Below, in pieces: positions 1 through 4,964 of a stretch of DNA of 7,410 nucleotides. The stretch is from Oscillospiraceae bacterium (GTDB lineage Bacteria; Bacillota; Clostridia; Oscillospirales; Ruminococcaceae). The stretch's first letter is position 1. Every line of letters begins with the position of its first letter. The stretch lies in NCBI GenBank assembly GCA_900765125.1, contig CAAFQL010000355.1, forward strand, positions 1 to 7,410. The letters run 5' to 3'. The notes beneath the pieces were generated by a model that saw nothing but the letters and a program-made list of their open reading frames with translations, was not told the origin of the DNA and made no database searches. The position numbers were made by a program, and so were the translations under genes.

Positions 1-1199
1 GCATAAGGATCAAAAATTGTATGAGATTCTTCTGCGCAAATCTCTTCATTATACAGACAGAGTTCGTCAGCCAAAGCCTTGCCTGTATTTTTATCATAAA
101 ACCTATAGATCTTTTTAAAATGCGGATTTGTTATTTTTATAATGTTTTCGCTTATTTTGATTTTCGGTTCAATGCTGCCGTCTTCGTGCTGTATGGCAAC
201 AAGCTTATATACACCACCGAAAACAGGATTACTTTTTGAAGTTATGAGTCTTTCACCAACCCCGAAAATATCTATCTTAGCACCTTGCCTTAAAAGATCC
301 GTTATCAAGTATTCATCCAGAGAGTTTGATGCAACTATTTTGCATTCTGTAAGACCTGCTTCATCAAACATTTTTCGTGCCATTTTAGAAAGATAGGCAA
401 TATCTCCTGAGTCAAGACGTACAGCACATTTAGTTATACCTTTTGGAAGAAGAACTTCCTTGAATGCACGAATGGCATTGGGAATACCACTTTCAAGAGT
501 GTTATATGTGTCAACAAGAAGAACCACATTATCAGGATAAAGCTCACAAAATGTGCGGAATGCTTCGTATTCGCTGTCAAAAGACTGAATCCATGAATGT
601 GCCATAGTACCTGCGGACGGTACTCCGTAAAGCTGATCGGTGAGCACACACGCCGTACCATGGCAGCCGCCTATATATGCAGCACGTGCGCCCAGTACAG
701 CACCGTCTGCTCCCTGAGCACGTCTTGAACCAAGCTCCAAAACAGTTCTTCCTTCAGCTGCACGTACAATACGATTTGCCTTAGTGGCGATAAGGGATTG
801 ATGGTTTATTGCAATTAGAAGATAAGTTTCCATCAACTGAGCTTCTATTGCAGGCGCACGGATAGTCATTATGGGTTCATTAGGGAAAACAGGGGTACCT
901 TCCGGTACAGCCCAGATATCTCCAGTAAATCGGAAAGTGCGCAGATACTGTAAGAATTCCTCATCAAATGTATTCTTGTTTCGTAGAAATTCAATATCCT
1001 CATCATCAAAATGCAGATCTTTTATATATTCTATAGCTTGATTTAGACCTGCTGCAATTGCAAATCCGCCGCCGTCCGGAACACTTCTGAAAAACAGATC
1101 AAAGTAAACAATTCTGTTGGAACAGCCATTTTTGAAATAACCATTTGCCATTGTAAGCTCATAGAAATCACAGAGCATTGCAAAATTTTCACGTTTCAT
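1..1199 (-). CDS. pncB: Nicotinate phosphoribosyltransferase, 3' end cut by window edge
   Basis: This cytosolic enzyme joins nicotinate to PRPP, with ATP hydrolysis, to give nicotinate mononucleotide and pyrophosphate (Preiss-Handler NAD salvage). The frame is open from the ATG at 1199 to the left edge, giving 399 full codons. Clostridial relatives are roughly 480-490 residues, so about 80-90 C-terminal residues should lie outside. Visible family blocks are the N-terminal CDFYELTMANGY (about residues 10-21), FFRSVPDGGGFAIAAGL (36-52), LELGSRRAQG (154-163), GGCHGT (177-182), GTMAHSW (197-203), RLDSGDIA (261-268) and FGVGERLITS (312-321). H201 in GTMAHSW matches the histidine that is phosphorylated in characterised family members (established knowledge). 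The start is supported by AAGGAGG at 1210-1216, 10 nt upstream. That site lies within the last codons of pncA, so the two genes are probably co-transcribed and possibly translationally coupled. I see no frameshift in the part present. Confidence 0.95.
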   Translation of the reverse strand, partial: MKRENFAMLCDFYELTMANGYFKNGCSNRIVYFDLFFRSVPDGGGFAIAAGLNQAIEYIKDLHFDDEDIEFLRNKNTFDEEFLQYLRTFRFTGDIWAVPEGTPVFPNEPIMTIRAPAIEAQLMETYLLIAINHQSLIATKANRIVRAAEGRTVLELGSRRAQGADGAVLGARAAYIGGCHGTACVLTDQLYGVPSAGTMAHSWIQSFDSEYEAFRTFCELYPDNVVLLVDTYNTLESGIPNAIRAFKEVLLPKGITKCAVRLDSGDIAYLSKMARKMFDEAGLTECKIVASNSLDEYLITDLLRQGAKIDIFGVGERLITSKSNPVFGGVYKLVAIQHEDGSIEPKIKISENIIKITNPHFKKIYRFYDKNTGKALADELCLYNEEICAEESHTIFDPY

Positions 1200-1204
1200 T
1201 TTTA

Positions 1205-1738
1205 TTATTCCTCCTTGCCAATAAGTTTTATCTGGATTCCGTTCATTACCATTAAGGCAGCCTTGTTAAGTTCTTCATCAAAGCTTGCGGTACAGCGAAT
1301 ATCAACTGAAATTGGAGTTTCAGGTTGTGCTGTTTTGCAAATAACAGCATTTGAGAGAACACATATATTTGATACAAGACCACAAAGCTCTATGCTGCTA
1401 TAAGTGGTTTCTCTGAGATAGTCAAAGAGCTTATCAGAACCGAATGTACATTTTTCAAAGCATTTGTCAGTTTCAAGCCTTATATTGTCAATTTCAGTAC
1501 AAAGCTTGTGACCATCTGTTCCCTTCAGGCAGTGTACAACAGGAAGATTTTTTCCTTCCTGAGTGCTCAGATAGTTTTCATTATGTGTGTCATAGGTAAA
1601 TATTACATCGTCACCTTTACCGTGATAATGGTTTATTTTTTCTGCAATAAGAGGAATTATCGTACAGGCTTTTTCAAAACCGAGAGAACCATTTATAAAG
1701 TCATTTTGAAAGTCTACAACGATTAAACAGCGTTTCAT
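1205..1738 (-). CDS. pncA: Nicotinamidase (isochorismatase-like cysteine hydrolase)
   Basis: The likely role is deamidation of nicotinamide to nicotinate in the cytosol, supplying the downstream pncB enzyme. The protein is 177 residues from the chosen start, close to the family's usual size (about 180-210). It begins with a beta strand and VVDFQNDF, whose first aspartate (D9) is the usual triad acid. K96 in FEKCTFGS and C126 in VSNICVLSNA fit the rest of the Asp-Lys-Cys triad. D50 and H52 (YDTH) and H69 (VVHC) fit the metal site of nicotinamidases. An in-frame ATG 15 nt earlier (1753) has no ribosome binding site. The ATG at 1738 has GGAGAG 7 nt upstream, so I prefer it. The gene ends 5 nt before pncB, and this pairing is the main reason to call nicotinamidase rather than a generic cysteine hydrolase. 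No clear promoter of its own is visible, so read-through from uppP is likely. Confidence 0.87.
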   Translation of the reverse strand: MKRCLIVVDFQNDFINGSLGFEKACTIIPLIAEKINHYHGKGDDVIFTYDTHNENYLSTQEGKNLPVVHCLKGTDGHKLCTEIDNIRLETDKCFEKCTFGSDKLFDYLRETTYSSIELCGLVSNICVLSNAVICKTAQPETPISVDIRCTASFDEELNKAALMVMNGIQIKLIGKEE

Positions 1739-1745
1739 ATACATA

Positions 1746-1751
1746 CTCTCC
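1746..1751 (-). promoter_or_regulatory. Ribosome binding site that decides the pncA start
   Basis: GGAGAG on the minus strand lies 7 nt before the ATG at 1738. It overlaps the upstream in-frame ATG at 1753 and its next codon, so that ATG cannot use it. A third in-frame ATG at 1744 is too close to the site. This favours the 177-residue form of the protein. Confidence 0.75.
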
Positions 1752-1771
1752 ATTTATTTAATATAAATTTC

Positions 1772-1800
1772 AAGCCTGCCGTTAATGGGCAGGCTTTTTT
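1772..1800 (+). terminator. Intrinsic terminator-like hairpin facing the plus strand
   Basis: AAGCCTGCC (1772-1780) and GGCAGGCTT (1788-1796) form a perfect 9-bp stem with a 7-nt loop. A run of six T (1795-1800) follows on the plus strand. This is the canonical form for a plus-strand transcript, yet every gene to its left and right up to 2674 is on the minus strand. Read on the minus strand the stem is preceded by A's and followed by a weak, mixed AT stretch rather than a T run. It therefore may stop antisense transcription, or act as a poor terminator or a processing and stability stem between uppP and pncA. The structure is clear but its role is not. Confidence 0.7.
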
Positions 1801-1810
1801 ATAATTAGTT

Positions 1811-2674
1811 TTACCCGATAATGCCCGTAAATCCGCATATAAGCACAATTGCGCCCAAAATAATTCTGTACCAACCAAAAACAGTAAAATCATGCTTGCG
1901 TATATATTGCATGAGAAAACGTATAATGAACATGGAAACGATAAATGCAGTAAGCATACCAACGGAAAGTACAGCTATTTCTGTTCCGGTAAATGCAAAT
2001 CCGTACTTTACAAGCTTTAAAAGACTTGCACCTGCCATAACTGGAACTGCTAAGAAGAATGTAAACTCAGCAGCAGCAGTTCTTGATACGCCAAGAAGCA
2101 GTGCACCGATGATAGTAGCACCTGAACGGGATGTACCCGGGAATATTGCTGCAATAAGCTGGAAAACACCGATAAGCAGTACAATTCTATAGTTCATATC
2201 ATCTATACTGTTTATATTTGCTGTTCGGTTTTTATTCCACTTTTCAATGAAAATAAAGGCGATACCGACGACAATAAGTGCAATTGCAACAGTAGTAGCA
2301 TTATAGAAAAGCTCATTGAATACATCATCAAAGAGCAGACCTACCACTGCCGCTGGGACACAGGCAACAATAATTTTACCCCACATACTGAGAATATCAC
2401 GGCGAACATATGCACCGACTCCATTTTTTGAAAGCGGTTTTGGATTATTTTTCATGTTTATAGGGAAAAGCTGCTTCCAGTATATGACAACAACTGCAAG
2501 TATTGCACCTAACTGTATTACAACATCGAACATTTCTTTAAAGTCATCACTCATGTCAAGATGTAGAAATTCGTCCACAAGTATCAGATGACCTGTACTG
2601 CTGACAGGAAGCCATTCCGTGATACCCTCTACAATGCCGAGGATAAGGGCTTTAATGATCTCAAAAAATTCCAT
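1811..2674 (-). CDS. uppP: Undecaprenyl-diphosphatase (BacA/UppP family)
   Basis: This integral membrane enzyme removes a phosphate from undecaprenyl pyrophosphate. It recycles the lipid carrier used for peptidoglycan and other wall polymers, and overexpression is known to give bacitracin resistance. The 287-residue length is normal. The first signature is EGITEWLPVSSTGHL (16-30), containing the glutamates E16 and E20, S26 and H29. The second is PGTSRSGAT (179-187), with R183; both are the known active-site blocks. Several hydrophobic segments fit a multi-pass protein, for example about 47-65, 99-117, 127-145, 163-178, 233-252 and 268-285. I chose the ATG at 2674, which has AAAGGA (2684-2689) 9 nt upstream. 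A TTG two codons earlier would sit only 3 nt from that site. The gene has its own strong promoter, is divergent from ppa, and is followed 72 nt later by pncA. Confidence 0.97.
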   Translation of the reverse strand: MEFFEIIKALILGIVEGITEWLPVSSTGHLILVDEFLHLDMSDDFKEMFDVVIQLGAILAVVVIYWKQLFPINMKNNPKPLSKNGVGAYVRRDILSMWGKIIVACVPAAVVGLLFDDVFNELFYNATTVAIALIVVGIAFIFIEKWNKNRTANINSIDDMNYRIVLLIGVFQLIAAIFPGTSRSGATIIGALLLGVSRTAAAEFTFFLAVPVMAGASLLKLVKYGFAFTGTEIAVLSVGMLTAFIVSMFIIRFLMQYIRKHDFTVFGWYRIILGAIVLICGFTGIIG

Positions 2675-2722
2675 AGACAAAAATCCTTTCTTGAATCAGT
2701 GTGTAAAATAATTATGATTACC

Positions 2723-2751
2723 ATTTTACCACATATTTATAATTACGTCAA
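2723..2751 (-). promoter_or_regulatory. SigA-type promoter of uppP
   Basis: On the minus strand TTGACG (2746-2751) and TAAAAT (2723-2728) are separated by exactly 17 nt. A TG one base before the -10 box adds an extended -10 element. Transcription should start near 2716, leaving a leader of roughly 40 nt before the uppP ATG. I see no operator-like repeat around it. Confidence 0.85.
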
Positions 2752-2809
2752 TCCCCATCACTGAATTTAGACGGAATTTGTATCGCCTGTGAAAAAAGAA
2801 TAATAGCAC

Positions 2810-2837
2810 TTGACAAAATAGAAAAAGATGTTATACT
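2810..2837 (+). promoter_or_regulatory. SigA-type promoter of ppa-prs
   Basis: TTGACA (2810-2815) and TATACT (2832-2837) are 16 nt apart. An extended -10 TG lies at 2829-2830, and an A-rich stretch just upstream of the -35 (about 2791-2804) resembles an UP element. The start site should be near 2844, giving a leader of about 70 nt before ppa. I see no convincing riboswitch or terminator in that leader. The -35 boxes of this promoter and the divergent uppP promoter are 58 nt apart. Confidence 0.87.
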
Positions 2838-2913
2838 TAATATGTAGTGTATGTAAAATCTAATGTCGTAAAAGCAGACGGCAGAATGATATTTAAACGG
2901 GAGATGATGTTCT

Positions 2914-3447
2914 ATGAGTAACATTTGGCATGATATCAATCCGAAGCGTATAACTGTAGAAGAATTCATGGCTGTAATTGAAATTCCTAAAAACAGTAAG
3001 ATAAAGTATGAGCTGAACAAGGAAACAGGAATTCTTGAGATGGATCGTATTCTGTATACATCTACTCACTATCCGGCAAATTATGGATTTATTCCAAGAA
3101 CTTATGCAGATGACGGAGACCCGCTGGATGTTCTGGTACTCTGCTCTCAGACATTAATTCCGATGACACTTGTACGCTGCTATCCTATCGGCGTCATTCG
3201 TATGATCGATAATGGAAGACATGACGATAAGATCATTGCTATTCCATGCAACGATCCTACCTATAATTCTTATGTAAATATTGATGAGCTGCCGCATCAT
3301 ATCTTTGAAGAAATGGTTCACTTCTTTAAAGTTTATAAGGAGCTTGAGCACAAGGCAACGGCTGTTGATGAGATTCAGGACGCTGCTATGGCAAAGGAGA
3401 TTATTGCAAACGATATCAATTTATATATTGAGAAGTTCTGCAAGTAA
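2914..3447 (+). CDS. ppa: Inorganic pyrophosphatase, family I (soluble)
   Basis: This cytosolic enzyme hydrolyses pyrophosphate to two phosphates, pulling forward reactions that release it (PRPP-dependent transfers, nucleic acid synthesis, aminoacylation). The 177-residue length matches bacterial family I enzymes. The known active-site residues can be followed in order: E23, K31 and E33 in IEIPKNSKIKYE; R45 in MDRILY; Y53 and Y57 in HYPANYGF; D67, D69 and D72 in DGDPLDV; D99, D104 and K106 in DNGRHDDK; Y141 and K142 in VYKELE. None is missing. The start has GGGAG (2899-2903) 10 nt upstream. An ATG at 2907 is out of frame and stops almost at once. The gene follows its own promoter and is 56 nt ahead of prs with no terminator between them, so the two are probably one operon. 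That pairs a PRPP producer with a pyrophosphate remover. Confidence 0.97.
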   Translation: MSNIWHDINPKRITVEEFMAVIEIPKNSKIKYELNKETGILEMDRILYTSTHYPANYGFIPRTYADDGDPLDVLVLCSQTLIPMTLVRCYPIGVIRMIDNGRHDDKIIAIPCNDPTYNSYVNIDELPHHIFEEMVHFFKVYKELEHKATAVDEIQDAAMAKEIIANDINLYIEKFCK

Positions 3448-3490
3448 TATAGAATATTTCAAGTTTGAATAGTCCGTATCTCACGGATGG

Positions 3491-3496
3491 AAGGAG
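3491..3496 (+). promoter_or_regulatory. Ribosome binding site that decides the prs start
   Basis: AAGGAG lies 7 nt before the ATG at 3504. The longer in-frame reading from a TTG at 3465 would put this site inside the coding sequence and has no ribosome binding site of its own, so it is rejected. Confidence 0.85.
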
Positions 3497-3503
3497 AAAA
3501 TTC

Positions 3504-4655
3504 ATGGTTACATCATCAACAGCAACAGACATTCTTTTTAACCCGGGTACAAGTGTTGCCCCTCTTGGACTTATTGCAATGGAGGGAACAGAGGAGCTTG
3601 GAAAGAAAATAGATCAGTATCTGATCGAATGGGCAAAAAGAGGCGGATATGACGTTGATACATTTTTGATTGAATGTGAATGCCCCAGATTTGCTTCCGG
3701 CGACGGTAAAGGACTTATCAAGTCTACAGTTCGTGGCAAGGACTTGTTTATTCTGATAGATGTAGGAAACTATAATTGTAAATATGAAATGTTTGGTGGG
3801 GTGAACTCTATGTCTCCTGATGATCATTATCAGGATCTTAAGAGAATCATTCAGGCGGCAAGCGGTAAGGCACATAGAATCAATGTTATTATGCCTATTC
3901 TTTACGGAGGCAGACAGCACAGAAGAAATTATCGTGAGTCACTGGACTGTGCTTGTGCACTTCAGGAACTTGAAAAGATGGGCGTTTCCAATATCATTAC
4001 ATTTGATGCTCATGATCCAAGAGTTCACAATGCGGTTCCGCTTATGGGCTTTGATAACGTTATTCCGTCATATCAGGTACTTAAAGCAATGTTCAAAGAG
4101 ATCCCGGATCTTCATACAACACCAGATCAGTTTATGGTGATCAGTCCTGATGAAGGTGCCTTGAATCGTAATATGTACTATGCTTCAATGCTGGGCGTAC
4201 CGATGGGTATGTTCTATAAGAGACGTGACTACTCTGTTATAATCAATGGACGCAATCCTATTGTAGCTCATGAATATCTTGGTAATTCTGTAGAAGGCAT
4301 GGATGTATTTATTGCCGATGACATTATTTCCTCAGGTGATTCCATGCTTGATATTGCAGTTGCACTGAAAAAGCGCAATGCAAAGAGAGTATTCTGCTAT
4401 GCAACATATGGTCTGTTTGTAAACGGTTTGGAAGTATTTGATAAGGCTTATGCTGATGGTTGTGTTGATGCTGTATTTGGCACTAATCTGACATATCGCT
4501 CTGATGAGCTGCTGAAAAGGGAGTGGTTCCATGAGGTTGACTGCTCAAAGTACATTTCCTACTTTATTTCCGCACTTAACCACGATGCTTCTATTGGTAA
4601 TGTAATTGACCCTAACCAGAAGATAAAGGCGCTGCTTGAAAGCAGAAATAAATAA
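3504..4655 (+). CDS. prs: Ribose-phosphate pyrophosphokinase, long divergent form
   Basis: The predicted role is transfer of pyrophosphate from ATP to ribose 5-phosphate, making PRPP for purine, pyrimidine, histidine, tryptophan and NAD synthesis. The 383-residue protein is longer than classical enzymes (about 315). GGRQHRRNYRES (135-146) corresponds to the classical ARQDRKxRxRE block. FDAHDPRVHNA (167-177) corresponds to the DLHxxQIQ block, and YKRRDYS (238-244) keeps the KRR of the catalytic flexible loop. ADDIISSGDS (271-280) takes the place of the classical DDxxDTxGT PRPP loop: both leading aspartates are kept but the third is S276 and the following residues differ. From memory, similar long forms are common in Ruminococcaceae and Lachnospiraceae, so this may be the organism's only PRPP synthetase. 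A regulatory paralogue cannot be excluded. It follows ppa by 56 nt and ends 7 nt before the alaS promoter. The reaction is inferred from motifs and context. Confidence 0.86.
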   Translation: MVTSSTATDILFNPGTSVAPLGLIAMEGTEELGKKIDQYLIEWAKRGGYDVDTFLIECECPRFASGDGKGLIKSTVRGKDLFILIDVGNYNCKYEMFGGVNSMSPDDHYQDLKRIIQAASGKAHRINVIMPILYGGRQHRRNYRESLDCACALQELEKMGVSNIITFDAHDPRVHNAVPLMGFDNVIPSYQVLKAMFKEIPDLHTTPDQFMVISPDEGALNRNMYYASMLGVPMGMFYKRRDYSVIINGRNPIVAHEYLGNSVEGMDVFIADDIISSGDSMLDIAVALKKRNAKRVFCYATYGLFVNGLEVFDKAYADGCVDAVFGTNLTYRSDELLKREWFHEVDCSKYISYFISALNHDASIGNVIDPNQKIKALLESRNK

Positions 4656-4662
4656 GAAAAGG

Positions 4663-4691
4663 TTGACATTTATCAGGAAATTTGGTATACT
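4663..4691 (+). promoter_or_regulatory. SigA-type promoter of the alaS T-box unit
   Basis: TTGACA (4663-4668) and TATACT (4686-4691) are spaced by 17 nt, with an extended -10 TG at 4683-4684. The -35 box begins only 7 nt after the prs stop codon. Transcription should start near 4698, about 20 nt before the base of Stem I. Confidence 0.92.
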
Positions 4692-4697
4692 TTAAGC

Positions 4698-4930
4698 ATA
4701 TTTATATAGACGCTGAACGGAATGACTGCATAAAACGTCTTTAGAGAGAATGCGGCTGGGGAAAGCATTCGTCGAAAGTGCAGGTGCTCCCCGGGAGTCA
4801 TTCAGAGAAATCTGGACGTAAGCTCTGCGTTAAAGGCAATGAGGAAAACGAAAGCTTCGTTTTCAAATTTGGGTGGTAACACGAAAGCCTTCGTCCCATT
4901 ATGGCGGCGTAGGCTTTTTTGTGCTTTTTT
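4698..4930 (+). promoter_or_regulatory. T-box riboswitch leader, alanine type, controlling alaS
   Basis: This leader senses uncharged tRNA and permits read-through into alaS. GAATGACT (4720-4727) pairs with AGTCATTC (4796-4803) to close Stem I. The upper part holds AGAGAG (4743-4748) and a distal hairpin GAATGC/GCATTC (4748-4753 and 4765-4770) around a GGCTGGGGAAA loop. The 3' side carries GCT (4786-4788), an alanine codon and the likely specifier. CAGAG (4803-4807) and CTCTG (4823-4827) can form a Stem II-like helix. A perfect 9-bp hairpin lies at 4844-4864. In the antiterminator, GGG (4871-4873) plus ACGA (4881-4884) pairs with TCGTCCC (4891-4897) around the bulge TGGTAAC. TGGT (4874-4877) is complementary to an ACCA acceptor end, which fits tRNA-Ala with discriminator A. 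The T-box assignment is firm; the specifier rests on position and on the downstream alaS. Confidence 0.94.
4885..4920 (+). terminator. T-box terminator, alternative to the antiterminator
   Basis: AAGCCT (4885-4890) pairs with AGGCTT (4911-4916). The stem continues inward through CGTCCCAT (4892-4899) and TGGCGGCG (4902-4909), with one mismatch and one bulged base, and leads into a T run (4915-4920). A second T run follows at 4925-4930. TCGTCCC (4891-4897) is used by both this stem and the antiterminator, so the two are mutually exclusive. Confidence 0.92.
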
Positions 4931-4964
4931 AGAAAAGTATAATATTAAAAGGAGTAATATAATA

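Noticed and set aside
21..1000. Plus- and minus-strand open frames inside the pncB region (for example 142-396 plus, 434-661 minus)
   Set aside because: They overlap a continuous minus-strand frame with clear nicotinate phosphoribosyltransferase motifs, have no ribosome binding sites and encode no recognisable protein.
1758..1830. A separate pncA promoter on the minus strand (TATATT at 1760-1765, or AT-rich boxes further upstream)
   Set aside because: No -35 box lies at a 16-18 nt spacing, and TATATT is too near the start codon to leave a normal leader.
1735..1962. Minus-strand open frame of 75 residues across the uppP 3' end and the gap
   Set aside because: It is an alternative frame inside uppP that runs through the hairpin, with no start signal of its own.
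1821..2192. Plus-strand open frame of 123 residues opposite uppP
   Set aside because: It is the antisense reading of a well-supported membrane protein gene and shows no family motif.
2675..2680. TTG start two codons before the uppP ATG
   Set aside because: The spacing from AAAGGA would be only 3 nt; the ATG at 2674 has a normal 9-nt spacing.
2838..2913. Riboswitch or attenuator in the ppa leader
   Set aside because: The roughly 70-nt leader has no strong stem, no T run and no motif that I recognise.
3465..3503. Upstream TTG start extending prs by 13 residues
   Set aside because: It has no ribosome binding site, and the extension would include the AAGGAG that serves the ATG at 3504.
3516..3920. 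Minus-strand open frame of 134 residues opposite prs
   Set aside because: It is a shadow of prs with no start signal or recognisable domain.
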